Shown here: positions 1-10,528 of the stretch, piece after piece
How the letters are laid out: every line of letters begins with the position of its first letter
How positions within the stretch are numbered: the first letter of the stretch is position 1
From: Cyanophora paradoxa
Lineage: Eukaryota; Glaucocystophyceae; Cyanophorales; Cyanophoraceae
Reading direction: 5' to 3'
Length of the DNA stretch: 64,000 nucleotides
Assembly: GCA_004431415.1 (NCBI GenBank)
Contig: QPMI01000145.1
Span: forward strand, 62,001-126,000
Notes under the pieces: generated by a model
What the model was told of the DNA's origin: nothing
The model's input: only the letters and a program-made list of their open reading frames with translations
Database searches by the model: none
Made by a program: the position numbers and the translations under genes

Positions 1-1793
1 ACGGCGTGAAGGCGGTGCTCGCCCTGCAGCTTGTGATTAGCTAAGTTTAAGCGGGAGGGATTGAGACAGATGGGGCTTTGGAGGAGCTAAGCTTATGATT
101 AAGCTAAGCTTATGATAAGGAGGGATATACTATGCTAAGCATATGATTAGCTAAGCTTTTGGAGGGATTGAGCCTCGGGCCTCAGAGACAGATGGGGCGG
201 CGCAGGCGGGCGGGAGCGCACGGCGGCGCCGGCGCCGCCGACGGCCGTGGTGGCCGCCTCGCTGAAGCCTCCGGCGACGCTCACGGCCCCCGCCATGCTC
301 ATCACGCTGCGGCGGTGGCCCTGCACGGCCTGGCCCGCGGCCGGGCCGCTGGCGCCGTAGAGGCCGGGGGAAGCCGTCGTCTCGCCCGCACCGGTACCGT
401 CGTGGCCGTGGCTGCGGCCAGCGGCCGCGGGCGCCATATTTAGCCGGCCGCGCCCCGGGCGGCCCCCGGCCGGTGGTCGCGTGTGCCGGACGAGCGGATG
501 AGGGCCGCGCGGGGCTTAGGCTGCTTAGCTAAGGAAGACCGCGATTGATCGAGCCTAGCTTTATAGCTAAAAAGGGCCTAGGCCTCTCGAGCAGCAAATG
601 TGTCGCGGAGCCGCTCTGCCGCGCGCGGCCCCCGGCCGGGCCCCGGGGTCCAGCCCACGTGTACGCTACCGCCGGGTCCGCGGCAGCAGCTGACCGGGAG
701 CGAACTGTGTAGCTGGCAGCTGCAGTCTGCACGCCTAGGGCCTGAGCTCAAGGGGCGTCCGATCCCGAAGGTAACCCCGTCGCTGCACCGTCCTGCACGC
801 ACCAGGCGGACTCAGTGAGCGCGCGCCGCAGGCCCGCGCGCAGCGCCACCGCCGCTATAGCTACCGTAGCGCGTTCGTTCGGAGGCGCCGAGTGCGCGGC
901 TCTGCGCGGCAGTGCGCCCCCCGCGGCCGACCCGCTAGCGCTGCAGGCTGCACTGGCTGTCTGCACAGCCCGCACTGCCGCTGCCGCAGTGCAGCTGCGC
1001 CGCGTCCGACGGTCAACTCCTGCGTAGGCCGCGTCTCTTAGTACCGGAGGCGAGCTCGGTTCAGCCTTCAGCGCTGAAGTCGACAAGCTGCTGTCACATC
1101 AGAAGCTGCGCGGGGGGTACAGAATGTGTGGTGCATTGTTTGACTTGCAGACTTAAGTTGCAGTTACTTGAACTTACGTCATGAATCAGTGAGAACGATT
1201 CAAGCCCTCTGCGGCGGAGATCTAGAATCACTTGAATCTTTAATTTTTTTTGAGAGACTGCTTCTGCACGACGCTAGCGCTGCACGCGTGCGACGGTGCG
1301 AGGGGCGAGCTCGAGCGGCCGCGATCGCGATCGCGAGCCGGCGCCCCCCTGTGGCCGGCCGGGCCGGGGCCCCGGCCGCGGGGGCCGGCCCGGCCGGGGG
1401 CCCCGGCCGCGGGGCCGGGGCCCGGGGGGGTGGGGTGAGGGGGGGAAGGCGTGTGGGGTGGGTGCCACTGGGTGGGTGGGGAGGGGGCCCCGGCCCCCGA
1501 GGCCCCCCCAAAAGGGAAGGCTTTTATACGTGCCGTCCGGCTGCAGTGTTTCAATGAACGGCGCCGGCGTGTCGGCGGCGGCAGGCGAGGGGGGCAAACG
1601 AGTCACTGGCCCAAAGAATCACCGGCCGCCCCCGGCGAGCTCTTTCATATGCATGCCCACTCCATTTGTCAAACTCGCGCGAAAGCTCTGGGCCCGGGGG
1701 GCCGCGCAATGGCATCCGAGGCTCACACGTCTCCGGGGGGCCGCCGCCGGGGCGAGCTCGGCGGCCCCTCGATCCGGGGGACCGCCGAGGGCC
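1..1793. other. No gene recognised; AT-rich motif cluster then GC-rich spacer
   Basis: Between about 30 and 165 the motif GCTAAGCTTATGATTA and shortened versions recur several times. The remainder is GC-rich, with self-complementary GGCCGGGGCC-type stretches around 1350-1425. Open frames here are compositionally biased on both strands and show no exon chain or domain. The stretch lies downstream of the metacaspase stop codon. Confidence 0.4.
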
Positions 1794-2710
1794 TCACATG
1801 TCGAAGAGCTCTTGGGAGGGGTCCATGTCTGCCCGGCCCGGCCGCCCCGCCGGCGCGTCAGATCGGGACAGCGCAGGCCCGGGCCCCGCGCGCGCCCCGA
1901 CCCGACCCGAGCTCCATCCATCGAGCGGCCCGGCGATCTATGTCTATCCTTTCGCCTCTATTTATGGTTTTCTCGCCTCGAGGTCCGACCCTCGGGGCGC
2001 GCACCGAAGTTGGCGGAGAGCTGGGGAATCTGCTCGAAGCCCTTCTGCTTCACTGCGCGCCGCGAGGCGGTCAGGCGGCCGCGGGGCGGGGCGGGGCGGG
2101 GCGGGGCGGGGGGCGGCGGGGCGGGGCGCCCAGAGCTTGAACTTGAAAAAGAAGAACGGGAAGAGGGGTACGCACTGAAGTCGCGGAGGGCGGAGAGTAT
2201 GTTCGCGTGGGGCCTGCCGCCGGGGGGAAGGGATGAGATCCAGGGGGGGGAGGGGCGGGGGGGGGGGGGTGTCAAGGGCCCGAGTAACGCACTGGGCCTT
2301 GTTCGCCTGCGGGGGAGGAGGGGGAGGAAGGGGTGAGGGGCGCCTCAGCAACCGCAGCAAAGTCGATCCGACCCGACTCGAAACTGGATCAAATTCGAAC
2401 CTTGACGGCGCAGTCGATGGCCATCTTGAAGGCGTACGTCATCGCCCCGGCCGCCTTGCCTGCGCCCCGGTACGAATGAGCGCTCCTGCTCTTTTTTCCG
2501 TGGGGGAGGGGGGGGGGGGAGTAAGGGACACACCGCCGAAGCGCGCGTCGGCGCTGCACTGGTCGTCGAGGCAGCTGTACCCCGGGCGGGGACCGTCGGC
2601 AAGCGCACGGCGCGAGGGGGCGAAACGCGGAGCGCGGACCCGGAGTACAGCACGACTGCGCCGAAAGAAGGGAACGAAGGTAAGGTCGGGTGAGGGCCGC
2701 CCGCGCAAAG

Positions 2711-2742
<32 letters not shown>

Positions 2743-5272
2743 AGGCGCACCCTTGGGCTTGGTGTCCGGGGCGCCGGCGCGGCTGGCCGACTTGTTCTGC
2801 CCTCGCCCTCAGAGACAGCAGCAGCAGCAGCAGCGGCGGCGGCGTGGCCGGCCCGGACGGGGCCGGGGGTACGCGTGCGCGCCTGGATGCGGTTGAGGCC
2901 GGCGCCGGCGTCGAGGCCGCCAAAGGCGGAGGCAAGGGAGCCGAGGAAGCCGCCCAGGCCGCCCTGCGGGGGAGGGAGGGGGGGGGGAGGGGGTGGGGCG
3001 GCCGGCGTCAGGAGGCGTCGTCGTGGGGCATCATAGCGGTGCGGGGCGGGGCGGCGTCAGGAGGCGTCGTCGTCGGGCGTCATAGATAGACTAGAACGAT
3101 TCAGGTTCTTCGTTCGAGCGTTTTGGTATGTTGGAGTAGGCTGGGCCATGGCCGGACCGCACCTGCTGGTTGCCGCTGAGGAGGCCGCCGAGCACTGCGG
3201 GGTACCGGTGTCGAGTCAGGAGGGCAGGCGGGCCGCTGCCCCCGCCCCGGCCCCCGGCTCGCAGGCCTGGTCTAAGCCCCGGCCCCGCCCCCTTCCCCGC
3301 CTCCCCCGCCCCGCCTTCCCGTAATAAAGGGGCGCACGCTGGCCAAGGTCGGGCTGGGCCGGGCCGTCGCCACCGGCGCTCTTGTCCGCCGTCGCGCCGA
3401 AGCCGCCCGCGAAGTTGCTCGCCATCTGAGCCGGGCGGGCGCCGCGGGTTAGGCAAGGCCGGGCGCAGCGTGGCGAGGCGAGGCGAGGCGAGACTGCGGC
3501 CTGTGGGGCGGGGGCGGGCAGAAGGGGGTACGCGCACCATCATTGCGACCTGCGACATGATGATCGACTGGACGGAGACGCCGCCCTGCGGCTGGCCGCC
3601 GCCTGTACCCCTGTTCAGCCTTGCGGGGGAAGGAGCGGGAGTGGGGTACCGAGATTGAGGCCGCCGAGGGCGCCCAGAATGTTGCCGAAGAAGCCGCCGC
3701 CGCCAGAGGACGGAGCCTGCGGGGGTGTGGAATTAAGGATGGGGAGGTGTGAAGGGGGGGGGGGGGGGCGGGGGGGGGAGAAGGCGGGTGGTGGTGGGGG
3801 GGTGGGGGAGAAGTTGCCGTACCTCCTCGGCCGGCGGGGGCGCCTCGCCGCCCATCTGCATGTTGACCTGTTGGGGGTATGAGGTTGAGTGACAGAGGGG
3901 AAAGGTTGGGAGGGGGGTACGACGCGCCATGGGGTCGTTCATGGTATTGTTGACCGCCTCAGAATAGCTGTGGCTCGGGCGGATAGTGTGCTGCATCGCG
4001 GGGTGTCGAACCGGCGCCGGCGGAAGGGGGGGGGGTACGCATGCACCTCGAGGTCCATGCCAGAGCCGCTGTGGCAGCAGTCCAGAATCTGAGGGGGGAA
4101 CGGATCGGGCCCCAGCGGGGTACGGACCCTCAACCGGCAGGGGGGGGTACGTACCACGGTGACGGCGACGCCTGCGGGTACCTGCTTGCAGAGGATCTTG
4201 TTCAGGTCGTCGTCGACGATGACGCCCTTCCTGGACGCGGGTTCGAATCCGGGCGGGGCCGCTTTCGAATTGGGGCAGAGCGGGGGGCACGCGCTGGCGG
4301 CAGTCGAGGGGGCAGAGGCACTCGTCGTGCCCGTCCTTTTCGTCGCCGGACTTGTCCGCCACCTGCGAGCCGTGGCCCGAGTACTGCGGGGTACGGCGTT
4401 TAGGAACGATGCCCGGTTCGGTGGGGGTACGTGCACCTGGAAGAAGAGCTTGTCGCCGGGCTCGGCGCCGGCCACGAGCCACTTGAGTCCCGCGAGAATG
4501 TTCGCCTTCGTCGGCTGCTCCTCCGGAGGCCGCGACGACTCTGCGCGCCGCGATCCCGCTCAGCGGCCCGCCGGCCGCGCCCGAAGCGACCCCCCCTCGA
4601 CCCCTCGGGCACCCTCGACCTGCGCGCGGCGCGGGCTCGAATCCGGGCGGCGGCGCCGGCCCGGGGGGGGGGACGGAGCGCGGGCGCACGATCATCTTGA
4701 CGTTCTCCTCGGGGTACCCGAAGACCCCTGCGGGGTACCGGTCAGCGGCACGCGAACCGGCCGGGCGGGGCGAGGAGGGATCAGGGGGCGAACTGGTGAC
4801 GATGTCCTTCCTGAGCGGTGCGCGTTAGCGCGTGAGCGACGGAACGGAACGGTGCAGGGACGCGCGCACCACGTGTAGCTGCGGCCGCCGTGGGTCGAGC
4901 GTTGCAATCGCAATCAGAATACAATCATCGACGCCCCGCGGCCGGACCGGGCCGGCGGGGCGAGGCAAAGCGATTCGAACGACGAGCCCAGCGCGTACCT
5001 GTCATTGACACAGCCGCTGAGGCGGCCCTGGGTCCAGGTCTCTGCTCGCGCGTCGGCCGTTAGAGGCGGTCCGCCCTTGCGCCGCTCGACCGGCGATGCG
5101 ACTCAAGCGAACCATAGTTGATTCCGACTGCGGTTCGAAAGGGGCGGGAGCGGCCCGGTCGCGTCAGGAGGGTCAGCCGGTTGGGTTGCGGGGCTGGGCG
5201 GCTGGAGCGCGGCCTTCGCGGGGCGACGTGAAAGGGACGGACGTGCGCACCGATGAGGGCCTTCTTCGTCAT
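1794..5272 (-). CDS. Type I metacaspase (caspase-like cysteine protease), multi-exon
   Basis: Metacaspases are Arg/Lys-specific cysteine proteases of clan CD. The chain starts at ATG 5272 (MTKKALI, spliced to VGINY), then GRLSGCVND (4999-5027), EENVKMI (about 4700) and PTKANILAGLKWLVAGAEPGDKLFF split over about 4450-4540. The catalytic His lies in YSGHGSQ (about 4380) and the catalytic Cys in ILDCCHSGSGMDLE (about 4060). The p10 part is complete: VVLYSG joined to CLDDQCSADARFGG (2530-2680), GKAAGAMTYAFKMAID (about 2440), QIPQLSANFG (about 2010) and a final ELFDM with stop at 1794. The order p20 then p10 and the absence of a Pro-rich prodomain at this start are clear. Between DCCHSG and the p10 motif lies a long Gly/Ala-rich linker (GGFFGNILGALGGLNLG-like, 2850-3700), much longer than in yeast Mca1. 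About a dozen or more introns interrupt it. The family is certain; exact exon edges and the start are not. Confidence 0.88.
2716..2741. repeat. 26-nt poly-G run
   Basis: An uninterrupted run of 26 G lies in an intron of the metacaspase. Shorter G runs with GGGGC repeats occur at 2087-2130 and 3751-3800. These are introns of the minus-strand gene, where they read as poly-C pyrimidine tracts before the acceptor. Confidence 0.9.
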
Positions 5273-5695
5273 CTTTGGAGATGTTTGGACCGGCACCGCT
5301 CCGCAATGTGGAAGGAGGGACGAACTGAGGATGCGAACGAAGGTGCGGCTGTACACCCCCCGTCGACGTAACACGACGTCGAAGTACGTAAGCAGGCTTC
5401 GTTGAGAGCGCCACAGAGATCTCCAAGTCAAGCACGCACCTCCGGCCGACTTTCAGCCCCCGCACGCGCCAACCACTCCAACAGCAGAGCAAAGAGGATG
5501 TCCTGGACGAACCGCGGCATAGCTCGGGGCCCGGGCATAGACCAGCCGCCGGAGGTCACGCCCTTCGGCCGCCAGCAAAGCTGTCTCGTAGGCGGCCAGC
5601 TCGCGGTCATCTCGGCCCACCCGCTCGGCGCGTGCACGCTTTGGCGCGCCCGTTGCAAGCGCCTAGCGCCTTACAATTGTGTCTCCTCACTGCAG
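5273..5695. other. Spacer between divergent metacaspase and Kelch-BTB genes
   Basis: The two genes are transcribed away from each other, so promoters and 5' exons of both should lie here. A minus-strand frame without ATG at about 5470-5620 (RELAAYETALLAAEGRDLRR) looks protein-like and could be an upstream metacaspase exon or a gene relic. It could not be linked by a clear splice, so it is left unassigned. Confidence 0.35.
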
Positions 5696-8600
5696 GCCGT
5701 GACGCTTTCACGCACTACTACGACCTTGAGAGCCGCTCGTGGAAGCGCTCAAACATACCCGACCCGCGCATCGTCTCCACTCTGTCGCAGGTTCACTATC
5801 TCCACTCTCTCTCGGCCTAATTCGGCCGCGGGAACCGCACCCCCCGCCCTGCAGGCCCGCACTGAGCGCTCGTGCAGTTCGACGGGAGTCTGAACATGGG
5901 CGGCACGGCCGTCTTCCTCGACTGCAAGTCAAACGACGCCGAGATCAAGGCACGCGGCACTTTCGCGGCCCCGCCGCGCGCCCTGACCGCGCCCCGCTGA
6001 CAGGTTATCACACTCGAAGTTGCGACGCGGAAGCTGAACGTGCAGTCCATCCAGCCAACCCCGGAGGAGCGCAAGACGCAAGTGTTCCGCTCGAAGCCCT
6101 TCGTCCCCAAGTCGCGCGCAGCGCAGGCGCGCCCGCTCGCCCGTCCCCGCGCGGATCGATTTCAGAGGAGCGGCCGCCAACGTCCCACGGCAGGTCGAAG
6201 TGGACGAGCCGATCTTCCCGCAGCCTATGGAGCGCTCTGTTCTGTGCAAGCCGAACAGGCCGCTGCTCGCCTGCTGCCCCTTCTCGGCGCTCTACGGCCA
6301 GACCAGCGGCCGCACAATGTGCCCGCCCGCGCCCTCGCCAGCCCCGCCCGCGTCGCCGTTCGCTAACGGAACCCGCCAGCTTCTACTTCGGCCAGAAGCT
6401 CGCTCTCTACAGCCTCACGCTGAACGACGACGACTCCGTCACGCTGAAGAAGGCACGCCGGCGCCCGCCCGCCTGCCCGCCGCCGCTCGGCCTGCGCTGA
6501 AGTGACCGTCTCCGGATCAGGAATCCACCATCGACCCGCTGCACAACGAGTCTGGTCTTCTTCCCGGCGTCTGGGGCCAGGTACCCGCCGTCCCGGCCTC
6601 CCTCTCTTCCTTCTCCGATCGGCTTCTCACGCCCTCGCCTTTCTCTGCCCTGCAGTTCTACGCCGGGGAGCGCATGCTCGCGTTCCCCGAGAGCCGACCG
6701 GGCGCAGTGCACGACCACTTCAAGGTTCGAACGATTCGATTCGATCCAGATTTGATCCGACCGGATCAAATCTATCCGAACTCGAATTTGATCCGGGGCC
6801 CCGGGAGCAGTACGTGTTCGAGCTGGACATGCGCGAGCGGACGGCGGCCGTGCGGACGACGAGCGGCGCGGTTCCCGCCGAGCGGACGTCGTACGTCGCC
6901 GCGGTCGCCCACGGGCACCTCTTCCTCGCCGGCGGCATGGCGCGCCCTTCGCTTGCTTGCTTGCTTGCGGCGGAGCGCGCGCGCGCGAGCCTCGCGAGGG
7001 CTTACCCGTTTAGCCGCGCAGCTCAGCAACGGGCAGACCGAGGCCGCCCTCTACGTCCTCAACCTCACGACGTGGCGCTGGTGCGGTCCCGTCGCGTCGC
7101 GTTGCCTCCCCGCGCGGCGTTCGTTCGGCTCACCGGTCGATCAATCCGCGTCCGGACAGGTCGCGGCACGCGCTGACGTCGCCCTCCGCCGCGCACATCT
7201 TCCTCGCCGCGTACGACTCCCGCCTCTTCTACGACCCCAAGCGGTACCCCCCTTCCATTCCATCCCCCCCCCCCCCCCCCCCCCCCCCCTCCCCACCGAC
7301 CACCGATCCTTCCGGGCAGGCACGAGCTGCTGTGCTACGGGGCCTACGTCGGCGACTCGATCTCCAATCAGCTCTTCACGCTCCGGTGCCCTAGCTAATC
7401 CATCCTCTGATCTGATCCGAACGCCTCTGATTTGATCCGGCCGCCCCTTCTCTCTTTCTAGGCTCATGGATCTCGGCGTCTTCGAGCTGCTCGTGTCGGC
7501 CGCCGAGGAGCTCGTCCAGATTAAGGACCAGGCGCGCCCCGTACCCCCCGCCCTCGCCCCGTACCCCTCTCGCCATGTATCCCCCTCACGCCCGCTGCAG
7601 AGCGCGCTGCTGCAGTCGGGCGAGGGCGCGGACATCGACGTCCTCCCCTCCGACGCCGGGCCCTCCGACCCCGTGCGCGACGCGTACCCCCCTCCAACCC
7701 CCCCCCCCTCGCCTCTGCTCCGCCTGACCTTGGCCCCGCGCAGGCGATCCGGGCGCACCGGGGCGTGCTGGCCGAGTCCTGCCCCCGCCTCGCGACGGAG
7801 GCCGGGGCGCGGGAGCTGCGGCTGGCGTACCCCCGCGCCGTCGTCGCCTTCTTCCTCCGCTACCTCTACGGCGCGCGCAGCATCGAGGTACCCCCCTCCC
7901 TCTCCCCCCCCGCCCCGTCCAGCCGAGCCGCGCCTCGCTGAGTCTGCCTGTCGCAGGGGGCGGAGACGCCTGTCGTGGCGTCGCTGCTGGAGCTGGCGGA
8001 GCGGTACGGCCTCGAGGACCTCCGCCACCGCGCCTGCGTCGGTCCGCACCGCCCCGGAGCCCGCCCCGCCCCTCTAGGCCCTGTAGCCCCCCTCCCTCGC
8101 CGCGGTGATCTGACGCCGGCCCTCGCCTTCTCGCGCGCAGTGATCCGGGACCGGCTGGACGTGGACAGCGCCGGCCTCGCCTTCCGCGCCTCTCTCCGAG
8201 GCAACGTGCGTACGGCGCCCTCCGCGAGCGAGCGCCCAGAAGACTAGGGGCCATAGCTGGGCGGGGTCTGGTGGGCCGGGAGGGTCGCCTCCTCCTCTCT
8301 CCCGCTCTTTCTGAGGCCCACCGCGCGGGTACAGGCCCCCGAGCTGCGCGGCCTCGTCCTCCACTTCATCTTCCGCAACGTGCGTGCCCCGTACCCCCCG
8401 CCCCTCTACCCCCCCCCCCCCCCGGGCTCAGCCGGGGGCAGTTCGGGGCCTTCTACCGGTCCAAGGGCCACGCGGAGCTGGCGGGCGACCCCGAGGCGCT
8501 TCAGGCCTTCGTCGCCGCGGTGCGTGCGAGCGAAGCGAGCGAAGCGAAGGGGGAGCTTAGAAGGCGGACGTCGAGCGCGGCGCGTCTAGAGCATCTATCT

Positions 8601-9093
8601 ACTAGAAGAAGAAGAGCATTTAAAAGAAGCCGCTATCTACAAGAAGAGGTTCCTGAGCGGGGCGCGCGCGGGGGCGCAGATGCCGGCGACGGCGGTGCTG
8701 GTGGAGCCGTTTGAGGCGGTGGCGGCGGCGGGGGCGGGGGCGGGGGCGGCGCCGGGCTCCAAGGGGGCCCCCTCCACCTTCACCTCACCGCTCGCCCTCT
8801 CCGCCAACGACAGCCAGCTGGGGCGGCCCATCCCCTCCGCCTGCGGCAAGGGCGCCGACGTGCGTACGCGTGCAGCTTCTCTCACTCCATCTATTATTCT
8901 CTCGTTGGATTCTATTTTGCAGCTTCTATTTTATCTATCTATCTATTCTATCTATCTATCTATCTGCAGCTTCTATCGGATTCTCGTTGCGCCTGCACTG
9001 CTGCTGAGTCTGACTCGCTGCGCCCGGCGCGTGCAGTGCTGCAACGGGTCCAAGAAGGGGTGCGGCTCAAAGAAGAGCTGCGGGCGGCGATAG
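5696..9093 (+). CDS. Kelch-repeat / BTB-BACK protein, multi-exon, 5' end unresolved
   Basis: Kelch-BTB proteins usually act as substrate adaptors of Cullin-3 ubiquitin ligases. Early exons give kelch-type strands: RDAFTHYYDLESRSWKRS (5696-5790), GGTAVFLDCKSNDAEIK (from 5878), ALYSLTLNDDD (about 6410), SYVAAVAHGHLFLAGGM (about 6890-6940), ALYVLNLTTWRWCGP (7045-7090) and ELLCYGAYVGDSISNQLF (about 7325). The BTB fold begins with LLQSGEGADIDVLP (about 7610) and continues with IRAHRGVLAESCPRLATE (7743-7800) and VVAFFLRYLYGARSIE (to 7887). BACK-like helices follow at 7960-8520 (VASLLELAERYGLEDLRHRA). The last exon encodes a short Cys/Lys tail, CCNGSKKGCGSKKSCGRR, with stop at 9091-9093. Several introns appear to use GC donors (AAG|GCACGC). 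Kelch precedes BTB, the reverse of animal KLHL proteins. The true start lies upstream of 5696 and was not fixed. Confidence 0.78.
7264..7289. repeat. 26-nt poly-C run
   Basis: An uninterrupted run of 26 C sits in the pyrimidine tract of a Kelch-BTB intron, just before an exon encoding HELLCYGAYVGD. It mirrors the poly-G run in the minus-strand metacaspase. Confidence 0.9.
8933..8969. repeat. TATC microsatellite
   Basis: A run of (TATC)n with one interruption lies in the last intron of the Kelch-BTB gene, in a locally AT-rich stretch that stands out from the surrounding GC-rich DNA. Confidence 0.85.
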
Positions 9094-9703
9094 CTCCTAC
9101 CGAGCCCTGTTCCCGGCCCCGGCCTGGCCCTCTTCCCGGCCCGGCCCTCTGTTGTTGTAGATTACGTAGATTACGATATCGATCGGGGCAGTGGCCATGC
9201 CTCGCGCAGCCCGCCGCCGCGCCTGCAGCTGCGAGGGTCGGGACGATGAGAACGCGCGACGCACGCCGCTCAGCTAGCGCTCCCCCGGGGCCCCTCGCCG
9301 CGCAGGCGCGCTGCGCATGCGGCGCGGTGCCACGGTGGCCGGCGTCGGCCCGGGGCCAGCTGCCCATGCAGGGCCCGGGCCGCTCGCGGGCGCGCGCGCG
9401 GCCGCGGCGCGCGGCCGCCGGCTCCAATCTGCCCGATCGTTGAAGCACGGGCTCAGAGTCTGAACAATTGCAAGCACGTAGCCATATAGTCTTCGAATTC
9501 CGCGGCGACGACGACGACGGCCGCGGCCGCGGCCGCGGCGCGGAGCGCTAGCGCAGCCGGCGAGGCGCGCGCGCGCGCGCGGGAGAAGCCTTGAAGCTGC
9601 CGCGCGGGCCGGGGGCGCGCCGCTGGCTGCTGCGGCCGCCGGGCGCCGGCAACGTGCACGTGCACACTGCAGCCGCCGTTCTTGGGGCAACGTATGCGTG
9701 CGA
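9094..9703. other. GC-rich spacer, no gene seen
   Basis: Alternating CG and GGCCGC tracts (9390-9410, 9510-9580) create long but low-information frames on both strands. No domain, splice chain or RNA gene was seen. Confidence 0.4.
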
Positions 9704-9890
9704 AGCGGCCTTAAGTTCCCGGATCGGGGAGCTTAAGCGAAACTCCGGTGCGAAGCGGGCCTTAGGTTCCCGGATCCGGGAGCTTAAGCAAAACTCCGGT
9801 GCGAAGCGGGCCTTAAGTTCCCGGATCCGGGAGCTTAAGCGAAACTCCGGTGCGAAGCGGGCCTTAAGTTCCCGGATCCGGGAGCTTAAG
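9704..9890. repeat. Left array of 51-bp tandem repeat (satellite W)
   Basis: Nearly four copies of a 51-bp unit (GGAGCTTAAGCGAAACTCCG, then GTGCGAAGCGGGCCTTAAG, then TTCCCGGATCCG). The period is 17 codons, so it reads as a repeated peptide on the plus strand, which I regard as fortuitous. The array stops exactly at GGAGCTTAAG (9881-9890), where YR unit 0 begins. Confidence 0.92.
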
Positions 9891-10219
9891 TTCTTCCACG
9901 CTCACGGCCGCAGCCAAACGCGTCCGCAGCGTGCCGGCCTCTGGCCGCCGCAAGGAATTCGAAGGATGAGGGGGTAAGAAGAGGACCGGCCGCCCCGCGG
10001 TGGTCCGGCCGGCAGCAAGCAGAGCCCCGTGCGGGGTACCTCATTGGGCCGCGTCCCAAGGGGCGCGCAGCGCCAAAGGAGGGGCCGCCGAGAGGGCCCC
10101 AGGGCCCGAAAAGGTAGACCACTCATTGCCTCGTGGGCGTGGTTGGGGAGGATATCTCTTCACTCCCCGTGTGCCGGGGGGTACGCATTTGCTGCCCGGG
10201 TACTCATATCGCGCCCGCA

Positions 10220-10265
10220 TTTTTTTTTTTTGAGTTTTCCGTAGTTTATTAGGGGACAGAGCCCC
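10220..10265 (-). terminator. LINE 3' end: AATAAA signal and poly-A tail
   Basis: On the minus strand, CCTAATAAACTACGGAAAA is followed by CTC and then 12 A ending at 10220. This is a canonical polyadenylation signal at the expected distance, and it fixes both orientation and 3' boundary of the LINE. Confidence 0.85.
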
Positions 10266-10528
10266 TGGTACACAAAAAACATCGTTTTCTGTCTACCCTA
10301 GGCCTAGGTCTACCCTAGGCCAACTAATATACTTTAGCCTAGTCTACTCCCCACTATTGGGTCTCCGACTAGGCGCCCCAAGGGCTATACCCTATTGCGA
10401 GCCCCGCCCCCTCTACCCTTGAGGCGGCTCTCTCGGAGCCTCCCCCCGCGACGGCCAGGGCCGGTCACGATGGGGTGGGGTAGAGAGGTGGCAGGGGCTG
10501 GGGCCGGGAGATTGTTGGGCTGGCAGGC

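Noticed and set aside
1330-1430. GGCCGGGGCC palindromes as a terminator or origin
   Set aside because: GC-rich self-complementarity is common throughout this genome and no supporting signal is nearby.
5428-5658. Protein-like minus-strand frame RELAAYETALLAAEGRDLRR near 5470-5620
   Set aside because: No ATG and no clear splice to the metacaspase start. A plus-strand reading is equally open. Left unassigned.
9591-9977. Plus-strand frame with repeated SRIRELKRNSGAKRAL peptide
   Set aside because: The 17-residue period comes from the 51-bp satellite, which is also present outside any frame at 45323-45499 and as isolated remnants.
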